A stretch of 64,000 nucleotides of DNA from Mycolicibacterium hassiacum DSM 44199 (GTDB lineage Bacteria > Actinomycetota > Actinomycetes > Mycobacteriales > Mycobacteriaceae). The notes below the pieces were generated by a model. The model searched no databases. It saw only the letters and a program-made list of their open reading frames with translations, and had not been told where the DNA came from. The position numbers and the translations under genes are program-made. How positions within the stretch are numbered: position 1 is the first letter of the stretch; each line of letters opens with the position of its first letter. Below are positions 1 through 9,214 of the stretch, piece by piece. Where the stretch lies: assembly GCF_900603025.1 (NCBI RefSeq), contig NZ_LR026975.1, positions 868,001-932,000 of the forward strand, given 5' to 3'.

Positions 1-1
1 A

Positions 2-676
2 GTCGAGTTCGTGCTCAACCGGGGCGCGAAGATCGTCTGCGTCCGGCCCGCGCCGGTACCCGGTGTGGTCAAGCCGCGTTCGCTGGGCGACCCGGTGCAC
101 GACCCGGTGTGGGCGCGGCTGGCCGAGGCCGGTGTACCGGTGGTCTTCCACCTGTCCGACTCCGGCTACCTCGCCATCGCCGCACTGTGGGGCGGCAAGT
201 CCACCTTCGAGGGCTTCGGCAAGAAGGACCCGCTGGACCAGGTGCTGCTCGACGACCGCGCCATCCACGACACGATGGCGTCGATGATCGTGCACCAGGT
301 CTTCACCCGGCACCCCAATCTCAAGGTCGCCAGCATCGAGAACGGCTCGTACTTCGTCTACCGGTTGATCAAGCGGCTGAAGAAAGCCGCCAACACCAAC
401 CCGCGCCACTTCAAGGAAGACCCGGTCGAGCAGCTCAAGAACAACGTCTGGATCGCCCCCTACTACGAGGACGACGTGAAGCTGCTCGCCGAGACCATCG
501 GGGTGGACCGGATCCTGTTCGGGTCGGACTGGCCGCACGGCGAGGGACTCGCCGATCCGATGTCCTTCACCGCCGATATCCCGCAGTTCCCGGTGTTCAC
601 CCCCGAAGACACCCGGAAAGTCATGCGCGACAACGCGTTGAACCTGCTGGGCATCAACGTGGCGGCCGCCGCCTGA
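2..676 (+). CDS. Amidohydrolase family 2 protein, 5'-truncated by window edge
   Basis: The frame is open from the first bases, so the true start lies upstream; about 224 residues of the C-terminal part are seen. The motif LFGSDWPHGEG near the end matches the metal-binding Asp region of the amidohydrolase 2 (gamma-resorcylate decarboxylase / ACMSD-like) TIM-barrel family, and HPNLKVASIENGS is the conserved strand before it. Members hydrolyse or decarboxylate cyclic substrates in the cytosol. It is the first visible gene of a tightly packed forward operon running to 7.0 kb, and a second family member follows two genes later. The substrate cannot be read from sequence. Family assignment is firm; the reaction is inferred. 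Confidence 0.8.
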   Translation, partial: VEFVLNRGAKIVCVRPAPVPGVVKPRSLGDPVHDPVWARLAEAGVPVVFHLSDSGYLAIAALWGGKSTFEGFGKKDPLDQVLLDDRAIHDTMASMIVHQVFTRHPNLKVASIENGSYFVYRLIKRLKKAANTNPRHFKEDPVEQLKNNVWIAPYYEDDVKLLAETIGVDRILFGSDWPHGEGLADPMSFTADIPQFPVFTPEDTRKVMRDNALNLLGINVAAAA

Positions 677-679
677 GCC

Positions 680-2296
680 ATGGGGGAGTGGACCATCGGC
701 GCGGTGCTCGACGTCATCGCGCAGACCGTGCCCGATCGTGTGATGACGGTGTGCGGCGCGCGGCGCAGCACCTTCGCCGAATCCGCGGACCGCACCCGCC
801 GGCTGGCGAACTTCCTGGCCGCGCAGGGACTCGGCGCGCACCGGGAGCGTGCCGAGTTGCAGAACTGGGAATGCGGCCAGGACCGGGTGGCGCTGCTGAT
901 GCACAACGACCTGTACCCGGACATGGTCATCGGCTGCCTCAAGGCGCGCACAGTTCCGGTGAACGTCAACTACAACTACGCGCCGCGCGAGGTGGCCGAG
1001 TTGCTGGCCTATCTGCGGCCGCGGGCGGTCATCTACCACCGCTCGTTCGGGCCGCGGTTCGCCGATGTGCTGCCGCCACCCAGTGCCGAGCTGTTGATCT
1101 GCATCGACGACGACGCGGCCACCGCGCCGCTGGCCGGTGCCATCCCGTTGGAAGACGCGCTGGCCCAAGGGGATACCGATCAGCACATCACGCCGTCGCC
1201 GGACGACGTGCTCATGGTGTGCACCGGCGGCACCACCGGCCGCCCGAAGGGGGTGATGTGGCGGCAGGCCGACACCTACGTCAACTCGATGAGCGGGGCC
1301 GACCACGCGTCCGCCGACGAGATCCGCGCCAAGGTGCAGCACGGCGGCCAGCCGTGGTTCGCGGTGTCCCCGCTGATGCACGCCGCCGGGATGTGGACCG
1401 CGTTCGCCGGGCTGCTCAGCGGGCTGCCGGTCATCCTCTACGACCGCACCAGGTTCGACCCGCGCGCGGTGCTCGAAACCGCCGAGCGGGAGAAGGTGGG
1501 CCTGATGACCATGGTCGGCGACGCCTACGCCGGGCCGCTGGTCGAGGAGCTGCGCCGCCGCCGTTACGACCTGTCGTCGCTGTTCGCGATCGGCACCGGG
1601 GGCGCGGCCACCAATCCCAAACACCAACGGGCGCTGCTGGAGCTGCTGCCGCACATCACGCTGATCAACGGCTACGGGTCCTCGGAGACCGGCAACTCCG
1701 CCTTCGGTCGCAGCCGGGTCGACGACCGTAAGGAGACCTTCGAGATGCGCGAGGGGGTGCGGCTGCTGTCGGAGGACTACAGCCGGTTCCTGCAGCCCGG
1801 TGACGACGAGATCGGGTTCATCGCCCGTGCCGGGCGAATCCCGCTGGGCTACTTCGACGACGAGGCCGCCACCCGCAAGACCTTCCCGGTGGTCGACGGG
1901 CAGCGGGTGGTGATCTCCGGCGACCGCGGCGCCTACGCGCCGGACGGGACGCTGCGGCTGTTCGGCCGCGACGCGCTGGTGGTCAACACCGGCGGCGAGA
2001 AGGTGTTCGTCGAGGAGGTCGAGGAGGTGCTGCGCGCCTGCCCCGGGGTGGCCGACGCGCTGGTGGTCGGCCGGCCCAGCGAGCGGTGGGGTGAGGAGGT
2101 CGTCGCCCTGGTGGCGCTGCGGCCCGAATCCGGCACCGGCACCGACGATCTGCGCCGCGCGTGCGCCGATCAGCTGGCGCGGTTCAAGGTGCCCAAGGAG
2201 TTCGTCATCGTCGAGCAGGTGCGCCGGCTCGGCAACGGCAAGCCCGACTACCGGTGGGCCAGGGCCACCGCCACACAGGAGGCTTCCCTGGCGTGA
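680..2296 (+). CDS. AMP-dependent acyl-CoA synthetase (FadD-like)
   Basis: 538 residues. The P-loop of ANL adenylating enzymes is visible as CTGGTTGRPKGVMW (about residues 180-193), followed by the INGYGSSETG motif, the hinge region ISGDRGAYAPDG and the C-terminal lysine loop GNGKPDYRWA. These enzymes activate a carboxylic acid with ATP to an adenylate and then a CoA thioester. The layout resembles mycobacterial FadD19/FadD17-type ligases acting on steroid side chains, but the substrate here is unknown. It starts three bases after the preceding amidohydrolase stop, so it is almost certainly co-transcribed. A relative lies on the opposite strand at 20.3-21.9 kb. Confidence 0.9.
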   Translation: MGEWTIGAVLDVIAQTVPDRVMTVCGARRSTFAESADRTRRLANFLAAQGLGAHRERAELQNWECGQDRVALLMHNDLYPDMVIGCLKARTVPVNVNYNYAPREVAELLAYLRPRAVIYHRSFGPRFADVLPPPSAELLICIDDDAATAPLAGAIPLEDALAQGDTDQHITPSPDDVLMVCTGGTTGRPKGVMWRQADTYVNSMSGADHASADEIRAKVQHGGQPWFAVSPLMHAAGMWTAFAGLLSGLPVILYDRTRFDPRAVLETAEREKVGLMTMVGDAYAGPLVEELRRRRYDLSSLFAIGTGGAATNPKHQRALLELLPHITLINGYGSSETGNSAFGRSRVDDRKETFEMREGVRLLSEDYSRFLQPGDDEIGFIARAGRIPLGYFDDEAATRKTFPVVDGQRVVISGDRGAYAPDGTLRLFGRDALVVNTGGEKVFVEEVEEVLRACPGVADALVVGRPSERWGEEVVALVALRPESGTGTDDLRRACADQLARFKVPKEFVIVEQVRRLGNGKPDYRWARATATQEASLA

Positions 2297-2333
2297 GGAT
2301 CTTCGCAACGAGCCCGGAGATGAGGATTCGCCC

Positions 2334-3173
2334 ATGACCGACCACAAGGCGATCGACTGTCTGGTCAACGTGCACTTCGGCGAGACCGAACAGCAGCCGT
2401 CGTGGATGGTGAAGGTCCGCGACGACTACTTCAAGGGACCGGCGTCGATGTTCGCTCCGGTCGAGCTGTCCGAGCTCATCGACGAGATGGACGAGCAGGG
2501 CGTGCAGAAGGCGGTGCTGATGGACAGCATCGCCAAACCCTCCACCACGGCGCGCAAGTTCGTCGAGGCCCGGCCGGACCGGTTCGCGCTGGCCATGGGC
2601 GGGGTCAACCTGCTGCGTCCGATGCCGTCGCTGCGCGAACTGACCGCGGTGGTGCGGGATCTGCCGGTGGTGTACGCGGTGGTGGGGCCGAGCTTCTGGG
2701 GCGACGGCCAGTACCCGCCGAGCGACGCGGTCTATTACCCGCTCTACACCAAATGCGCCGAGCTGGGGCTGCCGCTGTGCATCAACACCGGCATCCCCGG
2801 CCCACCCATTCCCGGTGAGGTGCAGAACCCGATCCACCTCGACCGGGTGTGCGTGCGCTTCCCGGAGCTCAAACTCTGCATGATCCACGGCGCCGACCCG
2901 TGGTGGGACGTGGCGATCCGGCTGCTGCTCAAGTACGAGAACCTGCGGCTGATGACCTCGGCGTGGTCGCCGAAACGACTGCCGGAGAGCCTGTTGCACT
3001 ACATGCGGACCCGGGGCCCGAACAAGGTGATCTACGCCTCCGACTGGCCGGTGCTCAAGATGCGCCGGCTGATCCCCGAGGCGCTGGCGCTCGAGCTGCC
3101 GCCGGAGGTGCTGCAGAACTACCTGTACAACAACGCCAACGACTTCTTCTTCGGGCCCCGAGAGGAGCAGTGA
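2334..3173 (+). CDS. Amidohydrolase family 2 protein
   Basis: 279 residues from ATG at 2334, which has a purine-rich GGAGATGAGG upstream. Longer upstream frames overlap the synthetase and were rejected. The barrel motifs HGADPWW and IYASDWPVLK are visible, the latter carrying the conserved metal-site Asp. The N-terminal Asp-x-His-x-His motif of the family appears only as DCLVNVHF, so metal ligation may be reduced or altered. It sits between the acyl-CoA synthetase and two acyl-CoA dehydrogenases, suggesting a hydrolytic or decarboxylating step on a CoA-bound ring or branched intermediate. The second family member in one operon suggests paired or heteromeric function, which is inference. Confidence 0.82.
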   Translation: MTDHKAIDCLVNVHFGETEQQPSWMVKVRDDYFKGPASMFAPVELSELIDEMDEQGVQKAVLMDSIAKPSTTARKFVEARPDRFALAMGGVNLLRPMPSLRELTAVVRDLPVVYAVVGPSFWGDGQYPPSDAVYYPLYTKCAELGLPLCINTGIPGPPIPGEVQNPIHLDRVCVRFPELKLCMIHGADPWWDVAIRLLLKYENLRLMTSAWSPKRLPESLLHYMRTRGPNKVIYASDWPVLKMRRLIPEALALELPPEVLQNYLYNNANDFFFGPREEQ

Positions 3174-3175
3174 CC

Positions 3176-4225
3176 ATGGACCGCTACGAACTTCGACGGC
3201 TCGACTACAGCCTGACCGAGGACCACGAGGCGCTGCAGGCGGCCTACAAGGACTTCTTCAAGACCCACTGTCCGATCGAAACCGTCCGTGCGGCAGAGGA
3301 AACCGGGTTCGACAAGAACCTGTGGGAGCGGCTGTGTGCGATGGGGGCCAGCAGCATGGCGCTACCGGAGACCAGCGGCGGCGACGGGGCGACCCTGGTC
3401 GATTTGACCCTGGTGGCCGAGGAGATCGGCCGGGCACTGGCGCCGGTGCCGTGGATCGACCACGTGGTGGGCGCCCGGCTGGCGGCGCGGCTGGGTGCGG
3501 TGGAACCCGATGTTGTCAGCGGCAAGCATCTGGTCGCGATCGACCCGCAACACGATGCGGTGTCGGGCCGGCGGCTGATCCCGGCCGGTTCGGTCGCCGA
3601 TCAGCTCATCGTGCGCGACGGCGACGAGGTGCTGCGGCTGACCTACGCCACCCGGCCCGCGAAGGTCGACAACATCGGCAAACTGCCGATGGCGTGGGTG
3701 GATCCGGCGAGCGCCGACTCGCGCACCGTGCTCGGCAGCGGACCCGAGGCGCTGGCCGCCTACCAGCGCGCACTCGACGAGTGGCGGCTGCTCACCGCCG
3801 CGGCGCTGGTCGGCCTGGTCGAGGAGACCATGACGATCGCCGCCGAGTTCGCCAGGAACCGCTACACGCTGGGCGTGCCGATCTCGACGCTGCAGGCGAT
3901 CTCGCACCCGCTGGCCAACATGGCGATCACCGTGCAGGGCGGGCGCAACCTGGCCCGCCGAGCCGCGTGGTTCCTCGACAACGAGCCCGATGAGCGGCCC
4001 GAGCTGGCGCCGTCGGCGTTCGTGTTCATGGCCGAGGAGGCGTCGAAGGCCGCGACCATGGCGGTGCACATCCAGGGTGGTCTGGGGGTGTCCGCGGAGG
4101 CCGCGGCCTCGGCGTATCTGGTGCGCGCCCGGGGCTGGGCGCTGGCCGGCGGTGACCCGGCCGCCACCGCCAAACATGTCGCGCACATCGTCGCCGAGCG
4201 CGAAAGCGCGCTGGCGAACCAGTAG
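3176..4225 (+). CDS. Acyl-CoA dehydrogenase, short subunit type
   Basis: 349 residues; ATG at 3176 is two bases after the previous stop and downstream of GAGGAGCAG. The N-terminal helical domain (LTEDHEALQAAYKDFF), a middle region with little beta-domain motif conservation, and a C-terminal helical domain (MAVHIQGGLGVSAEAAAS) fit the ACAD fold. Mycobacteria often encode paired ACADs that form alpha2beta2 heterotetramers sharing FAD sites (ChsE type), in which one subunit is short and lacks some catalytic residues. Direct adjacency to the 397-residue ACAD downstream supports such a pair. Role: alpha,beta-desaturation of an acyl-CoA. Pairing is inferred from context, not demonstrated. Confidence 0.85.
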   Translation: MDRYELRRLDYSLTEDHEALQAAYKDFFKTHCPIETVRAAEETGFDKNLWERLCAMGASSMALPETSGGDGATLVDLTLVAEEIGRALAPVPWIDHVVGARLAARLGAVEPDVVSGKHLVAIDPQHDAVSGRRLIPAGSVADQLIVRDGDEVLRLTYATRPAKVDNIGKLPMAWVDPASADSRTVLGSGPEALAAYQRALDEWRLLTAAALVGLVEETMTIAAEFARNRYTLGVPISTLQAISHPLANMAITVQGGRNLARRAAWFLDNEPDERPELAPSAFVFMAEEASKAATMAVHIQGGLGVSAEAAASAYLVRARGWALAGGDPAATAKHVAHIVAERESALANQ

Positions 4226-4241
4226 AGCGGGGAAAGAAGCG

Positions 4242-5435
4242 ATGGATTTCTCACGGATCGAGCTGTCCGACGAGGACCGGGCCTTTCAGGAGGAGGCGCG
4301 GGCCTTCCTGCGCGAGATCGTCACCGAAGAGGTGCTGCGCCGCGACCGCGAGACCGGCGACAACTTCGACGAGGGCGTGCATCTGGCGCTGGGCGCGGCG
4401 GGCTACCTGGAGAAGGAGTGGAAACCCGAATCCGAGGGCGGGTTCAACCGGCTGCGCCGGCGGATCTGGGAGCTGGAGAAGCGGCGCGCGAAGGTGCCGT
4501 GGGTGACGTTCGGCACCACCGCGCTGGTCCGCCGCACCGTCGAGAAGTTCGGGTCCGAGGAACTCAAGGCCGAGGTGATGCCCAAGGTGTACAGCGGCCA
4601 CGTCCGGTTCTGTCTCGGTTACACCGAACCCGAGGGCGGGTCGGACATCGCCACCTGCAAGACCCGGGCGGTGCGCGACGGCGACGAGTGGGTGATCAAC
4701 GGGTCGAAGACGTTCACCACCGGCGCGCACAACTGCCAGTACGTCTTCCTGATCACCAACACCGACCCGGACGCGCCGAAACACAAGAGCCTGACCATGT
4801 TCCTGGTGCCGCTCGACACCCCGGGCATCGAGATCCAGGGCATCCGCACCGTCGACGGCGACCGCACCAACATCGTGTACTACACCGATGTGCGCGTCGC
4901 CGACAAGTACCGGCTCGGCGGGGTCAACGAGGGCTGGAAGGTGCTGCGCGAACCGCTCGACGCCGAACACGGGGCGGTGGAGATCGAGAAGGACGGCCTG
5001 CAGGACGTCGCGATCATGACCCACCAGGCCATGACCATGGCCACCGCGGTGGACCGGGCGGCCGCGCTGGTGGCACGGCCGGATGCCAACGGCCGCAGGC
5101 GCATCGACGACGGGGCGGTGGCCTACCGGCTCGGCCGCGCCGTCGCCCGGATGGAGGCGGCGTTCTCGACGCCGAGCATCTTCGGGCGGGTCGCGCTGGC
5201 GCAGACCATGCGCGACATCGCACCGGATGTGATGGATCTGCACGGCACCGCCGCGTCGTTGCCGCTGGGCGCCGACGGCGCGGCCGACGACGGGGCGGCC
5301 GAGTACGTCTACCGGTTCGCGCCGCTGGTCGGCATCTACGGCGGCACGCTCGAGGTGTTCCGCAACATGATCGCCCAGTACGTGCTGGGGCTGGGCAAAC
5401 CCGCGTACGCACCGCCGGCCAAGAAGGCGTCCTGA
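4242..5435 (+). CDS. Acyl-CoA dehydrogenase, full-length partner
   Basis: 397 residues from ATG at 4242 preceded by GGGGAAAGAAG. The FAD/substrate-binding signature GYTEPEGGSDIATC (about residues 126-139), INGSKTFTTGAHNCQY, and the C-terminal GIYGGTLEVFRNMIAQ are typical of acyl-CoA dehydrogenases. It probably desaturates the CoA thioester made by the upstream synthetase. An unusual Ala/Asp/Gly-rich insert (ADGAADDGA) lies near residue 350. It follows the short ACAD by 16 bases and precedes an NAD-dependent epimerase-like gene by 3 bases, so a single operon is likely. Confidence 0.9.
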   Translation: MDFSRIELSDEDRAFQEEARAFLREIVTEEVLRRDRETGDNFDEGVHLALGAAGYLEKEWKPESEGGFNRLRRRIWELEKRRAKVPWVTFGTTALVRRTVEKFGSEELKAEVMPKVYSGHVRFCLGYTEPEGGSDIATCKTRAVRDGDEWVINGSKTFTTGAHNCQYVFLITNTDPDAPKHKSLTMFLVPLDTPGIEIQGIRTVDGDRTNIVYYTDVRVADKYRLGGVNEGWKVLREPLDAEHGAVEIEKDGLQDVAIMTHQAMTMATAVDRAAALVARPDANGRRRIDDGAVAYRLGRAVARMEAAFSTPSIFGRVALAQTMRDIAPDVMDLHGTAASLPLGADGAADDGAAEYVYRFAPLVGIYGGTLEVFRNMIAQYVLGLGKPAYAPPAKKAS

Positions 5436-5438
5436 CGG

Positions 5439-6497
5439 GTGACCGGATCGGAGACGACCGCGCCGAACCGCCCCCGTCGCGCACTGGTGCTCGGGGCCAG
5501 CGGGTTCGTCGGTTCGCATGTGGTGCGCAAGCTGGCCGAGCGCAGCCCCGATCCCGCGCGCGACGTGCGGGTGTATCTGCGCCGGACCAGCAAGACGATC
5601 GCGATCGACGACCTCGACGTCGAACGCTGCTACGGCGACCTCTACGACGGGGAGGCGCTGCGGGCCGCGATGGCCGACCGCGACGTCGTCTACTACTGCG
5701 TCGTCGACACCCGGTTCTATCTGCGCGACCCGTCGCCGCTGTTCGAGACCAACGTGGCGGGTCTGCAGCGGGTGCTCGACATCGCGGCCGACGCCGACCT
5801 GCACCGGTTCGTGTTCTGCAGCACCATCGGCACCATCGCGCTCGGCGACGGGCGCACCGTGGTGAACGAGGACATGCCGTTCGACTGGGGCGACCGGGGC
5901 GGGCCGTACATCGAATCCCGCCGGCAGGCCGAGGAACTGGTGCTGCGCTACGTCCGCGAGCGCGGGCTGCCCGCGGTGGTGATGTGCGTGTCCAACCCCT
6001 ACGGACCGCGGGACTGGCAGCCGATGCAGGGCATGCTGATCCAGAACGCCGCCTACGGCCGGATCCCGGTCTACGTCAAGGGGGTGTCGACCGAGGTGGT
6101 GGGTGTCGAGGATGTCGCGGACGCGTTCCTGCTCGCCGGGGAGCACGGAGGCATCGGCGAGCGCTACATCATCTCCGAGACCTACATGTCGATGCGGGAG
6201 ATGTTCGAGATCGCCGCGTCGGCGGTGGGCGCGCGTGCGCCCCGGTTCGGGGTTCCGCTCGCCGCGTTGTACGCCGGCGCCTGGACGGTCGACAAACTCG
6301 GCCGACTGCTCGGACCGGTGCTGCGCCGACCGGTGCCGATGAACACCACCGGGGTGCGGCTGTTGCACATCATGCCGCCGGCCGACCACAGCAAAGCGGT
6401 CCGGGAACTCGGCTGGCAACCGCGGCCGGCCGCCGAGTCGATTGCCGCCGCGGCACGTTTCTACGTGGAGAACCGGGGACGGATCACACCGCGATGA
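5439..6497 (+). CDS. NAD(P)-dependent epimerase / 3-beta-HSD-like dehydrogenase (extended SDR)
   Basis: 352 residues, GTG start three bases after the ACAD stop. The N-terminal Rossmann motif LVLGASGFVGSHVV, YYCVVDTRFY, the catalytic-type tyrosine region GGPYIESRRQAEELVL and SNPYGPRDWQ identify an extended short-chain dehydrogenase related to 3-beta-hydroxysteroid dehydrogenase/isomerases and dihydroflavonol reductases. It probably oxidises or reduces a secondary alcohol/ketone in the pathway; cofactor NAD(P)H from the Gly motif. The last four bases overlap the next start (ATGA), implying translational coupling to the SnoaL-like gene. The steroid link is suggestive only. Confidence 0.85.
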   Translation: MTGSETTAPNRPRRALVLGASGFVGSHVVRKLAERSPDPARDVRVYLRRTSKTIAIDDLDVERCYGDLYDGEALRAAMADRDVVYYCVVDTRFYLRDPSPLFETNVAGLQRVLDIAADADLHRFVFCSTIGTIALGDGRTVVNEDMPFDWGDRGGPYIESRRQAEELVLRYVRERGLPAVVMCVSNPYGPRDWQPMQGMLIQNAAYGRIPVYVKGVSTEVVGVEDVADAFLLAGEHGGIGERYIISETYMSMREMFEIAASAVGARAPRFGVPLAALYAGAWTVDKLGRLLGPVLRRPVPMNTTGVRLLHIMPPADHSKAVRELGWQPRPAAESIAAAARFYVENRGRITPR

Positions 6498-7000
6498 CAT
6501 CGGAGCGCGTGCCGGACGGGGTCGAGGCGCTGGCCGAGATCGAGGCGATCAAACAGCTCAAGGCACGCTACTGCCGACTGCTCGACACCAAGGACTGGAC
6601 CGGGTGGCGGGCGCTGTTCACCGACGATTTCCGCAGCGACACCTCGCCTTCGGGCGGCAAGGTGATCGTCGGCGCAGACGAGTTCGTCGCCTTCACCCGC
6701 CGGAGCCTGCGCGATCAGCCCACGGTGCACCAGGTGCACTCCCCGGAGATCGAGTTGACCTCGGCGACGACGGCGCGGGGGGTGTGGGCGCTCGAGGATG
6801 TGGTGCGCTTCGGTCCGGGGCTGAACCTGCGCGGGTACGGGCATTACCACGAGACCTACGTCAAGGTCGACGGCCGGTGGCTGATCGCCGGTTCCACACT
6901 CACCCGGCTTCGGGTGGAGTTCTTCAACGGCTTTGTCGCGGTGTATGTTTCCAAACCGCTGCAGCGGGCGATCGGCCGGTTGGCAGCCCGGCTGGGGTGA
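6494..7000 (+). CDS. SnoaL-like / NTF2-fold protein
   Basis: 168 residues. Start ATG at 6494 overlaps the preceding stop. The motif IEAIKQLKARYCRLLDTKDWTG followed by LFTDDF is the hallmark N-terminus of SnoaL-like NTF2-fold proteins, which act as cyclases, ketosteroid-isomerase-like dehydratases or small hydrolases. The C-terminal stretch (YVSKPLQRAIGRLAARLG) is a short extension. It is the last gene of the forward operon; the next gene is convergent with only a few bases between. In a catabolic operon of CoA intermediates, a hydratase or isomerase role is plausible, but no catalytic residues can be assigned. Confidence 0.8.
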   Translation: MTSERVPDGVEALAEIEAIKQLKARYCRLLDTKDWTGWRALFTDDFRSDTSPSGGKVIVGADEFVAFTRRSLRDQPTVHQVHSPEIELTSATTARGVWALEDVVRFGPGLNLRGYGHYHETYVKVDGRWLIAGSTLTRLRVEFFNGFVAVYVSKPLQRAIGRLAARLG

Positions 7001-7004
7001 CCGG

Positions 7005-7829
7005 TCAGGACCGGATGAACTCCAGCAGGTCGGCGTTGATGACGTCGGCGTGCGTGGTCAGCATGCCGTGCGGGTAACCCGGGTAGGTCTTGAGCGTGCC
7101 GTTGGGCAGTAGCTCGGCCGAGCGCGGGCCGGAGTTGGCGTACGGCACGATCTGATCGTCGTCGCCGTGCATCACCAGCACCGGAATGGTGATTATCTTC
7201 AGGTCCTCGGTGAAGTCGGTCTGCGAGAATGCCACGATCCCGTCGTACTGCGCCTTGGCGTCGCCCATCATGCCCTGGCGCCACCAGTTGGCGATGATCG
7301 CCTCCGACGGTTGCACCCCCGGCCGGTTGAATCCGTAGAACGGGCCGGACGGCAAGGCGCGGTAGAACTCGCTGCGGTTGGCGGCGAGCTGCGCCTGCAG
7401 ATCGTCGAACACCTCCTTGGGCAGTCCACCCGGATTGGAGTCGGTACGGACCATCAGCGGCGGCACCGCGCTGACCAGAACCGCCTTGGCAGCGCGGCTT
7501 TCGCCGTGCCGGGCCAGGTAGCGGACCACCTCGCCGCCACCGGTGGAGTGCCCGACGTGCACCGCGTCGCGCAGGTCGAGGTGCTCGACCACGGCGGCCA
7601 GGTCGTCGGCGTAGTGGTCCATGTCGTGCCCGTCGGGCACCTTCTCGGAACGGCCGTGCCCGCGCCGGTCGTGGGCGATCACCCGGTAGCCGTGCTGCAG
7701 GAAGAACAGCATCTGGGCGTCCCAGTCATCGGCGGTCAGTGGCCAACCGTGACTGAAGACGATGGGTTGGCCCGATCCCCAGTCCCGGTAGTAGATCTCG
7801 ACGCCGTCCTTGCTGGTGACAGTGGGCAT
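7005..7829 (-). CDS. Alpha/beta hydrolase, non-heme chloroperoxidase type
   Basis: 274 residues with a strong ribosome site (GGAAGGAG) before ATG at 7829. The oxyanion region [12 protein letters not shown], the nucleophile elbow [12 protein letters not shown] (Ser about residue 95), [12 protein letters not shown] with the acid, and a late His in PHGMLTTH give a complete Ser-Asp-His triad. The overall pattern matches cofactor-free haloperoxidase/arylesterase-type hydrolases such as Streptomyces bromoperoxidase A. In practice these hydrolyse esters or lactones. It is transcribed on its own against the forward operon. No operator palindrome of the island type is seen upstream. Confidence 0.9.
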   Translation of the reverse strand: MPTVTSKDGVEIYYRDWGSGQPIVFSHGWPLTADDWDAQMLFFLQHGYRVIAHDRRGHGRSEKVPDGHDMDHYADDLAAVVEHLDLRDAVHVGHSTGGGEVVRYLARHGESRAAKAVLVSAVPPLMVRTDSNPGGLPKEVFDDLQAQLAANRSEFYRALPSGPFYGFNRPGVQPSEAIIANWWRQGMMGDAKAQYDGIVAFSQTDFTEDLKIITIPVLVMHGDDDQIVPYANSGPRSAELLPNGTLKTYPGYPHGMLTTHADVINADLLEFIRS

Positions 7830-7964
7830 GCCGGCTCCTTCCTATCGCGTATCCGCCCACGGATCCACCGCGGCCGGCGCGCATCGGGATGCCGGCATTT
7901 TCCCGCCGGAAACAGTTCTCCGCAGCGCTTCGGCAGGGTTTCCCCTCAGTGGCCAGGTTGTGGG

Positions 7965-9110
7965 TCAGCGGCTCAGGATGGTCGCGGCCGCGGTGCCGGG
8001 TGCCCCGTAGAGCTGAGCGAACCCGACCTTGGGTTCGCCCGGCACCTGCCGATCGCCGGCTTCACCACGCAGTTGGCGCACCAGTTCGTGGATCTGGCGC
8101 AGACCGGATGCACCGATGGGCTCGCCGTTGGCGATCAGCCCGCCGTCGGTGTTGATCGGTAGCGCCCCGCCGATCTCGGTGGCGCCGTCGGCGATCAGCT
8201 TCTCCTGCTCTCCGTGGGCGCAGAACCCGCACTCGGCCATGTGGATGACCTCCGCGCCCGCGTCGGTGTCCTGCAGCTGGATCACGTCGACGTCCTCGGG
8301 TCCGATCCCGGCCTTCTCGAAGGCGGCCCGGGCGGCGTAGACGGTGGGCGCGACGTCCTCCTCGACCGGGGCGAAGGTGGTGTTGACCTCGTAGGCGCCG
8401 TAGCGGCGGGTGCGCACCTCGACCGCGCGCAGGTACACCGGCTTGCTGGTGTAGCGCTCGGCGAGGTCGGCCCGACACATCACGACCGCGGCCGCACCCT
8501 CGTCGGGGGCGCAGAACATGTACTGCGTCAGCGGATAATTCAGCATCGGCGAGCCGAGGATCTCGTCCTCGCTCAGCGGCTTACGGCGAAACGCGTTCGG
8601 GTTGAGCGAACCGTTGCGGTAGTTCTTGGCCGCCACCTTGGCCAGCGTCTGCTGTGAGATGCCGTGGTCGTGCAGGTATTTGTTGGCCTTCATGCCGAAG
8701 AACTTGGTGGTCAGGTACTGACCGTTCTCGGCGTACCAACTCGGCATGCCGACCAGGGCCGGGTCCTCGGTGAACGCGCCGCGCGGATGCTTGTCCATGC
8801 CGACGGCGATTCCGATGTCGTAGTCGCCCAGCCGGATCGCGTCCGCGCACGCCTTGGCGGCGCTCGCGGCGGTGGCGCAGGCGTTGAACACGTTGGTGAA
8901 CGGGATGCCGGTCAGGCCGACCATGCCGACGATGGCGTCCGGGTTGGCCACCGTCCAGCTGCCGCCGGTGGCGAACTGGATGTCACGCCAGTCGACGCCG
9001 GCGTCGGCGAGGGCGGCGAAGATGGCGTCCACCCCCATCTGCATCGCGGTCTTGCCCTCGAAACGGCCGAACGGATGCAGGCCCACGCCGATGATCGCGA
9101 CGTCGTTCAT
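7965..9110 (-). CDS. Thiolase-like / lipid-transfer-type acyltransferase
   Basis: 381 residues. VFNACATAASAAKACADAIRLG (about residues 79-100) includes the nucleophilic Cys region of thiolases, and NTDGGLIANGEPIGASG corresponds to the later active-site loop. Closest in style are mycobacterial SCP-x/Ltp-type thiolase-fold proteins, which cleave beta-ketoacyl-CoA or, as aldolases, beta-hydroxyacyl-CoA of steroid side chains. The DUF35/OB-fold partner often encoded next to such proteins is not seen here. A palindromic operator-like site lies 50 bases upstream of the start, the same motif found at other transcription units of the island. Confidence 0.85.
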   Translation of the reverse strand: MNDVAIIGVGLHPFGRFEGKTAMQMGVDAIFAALADAGVDWRDIQFATGGSWTVANPDAIVGMVGLTGIPFTNVFNACATAASAAKACADAIRLGDYDIGIAVGMDKHPRGAFTEDPALVGMPSWYAENGQYLTTKFFGMKANKYLHDHGISQQTLAKVAAKNYRNGSLNPNAFRRKPLSEDEILGSPMLNYPLTQYMFCAPDEGAAAVVMCRADLAERYTSKPVYLRAVEVRTRRYGAYEVNTTFAPVEEDVAPTVYAARAAFEKAGIGPEDVDVIQLQDTDAGAEVIHMAECGFCAHGEQEKLIADGATEIGGALPINTDGGLIANGEPIGASGLRQIHELVRQLRGEAGDRQVPGEPKVGFAQLYGAPGTAAATILSR

Positions 9111-9159
9111 CTGTTGAAGTCCCCTCTATGCCGGTGGGAGCGCAGCGGCTGGTCGATGC

Positions 9160-9178
9160 AACGGTAAATCTTACGGTA
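9160..9178. promoter_or_regulatory. Palindromic operator-like site 1 (TACNGTAA-N3-TTACNGTA family)
   Basis: Reads AACGGTAAATCTTACGGTA; the two 8-base arms pair with one outer mismatch. It lies 50 bases upstream of the thiolase-like start (reverse strand). The same spacing and arms recur at 16257, 17757, 23707 and 29763, so this is judged a real regulator site of TetR-type size. Confidence 0.65.
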
Positions 9179-9214
9179 GCTTCGGCGGGAGGGGGGGTGG
9201 GGTCTGGTGGGGGT

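Noticed and set aside
109..1731. Long forward frame of 540 codons overlapping the amidohydrolase and synthetase
   Set aside because: Arg/Gly/Ala-rich shadow in another frame of two clearly conserved genes.
4251..6500. 749-codon reverse frame opposite the ACAD and epimerase genes
   Set aside because: No family motifs, His/Arg/Val-rich; typical antisense shadow in high-GC DNA.
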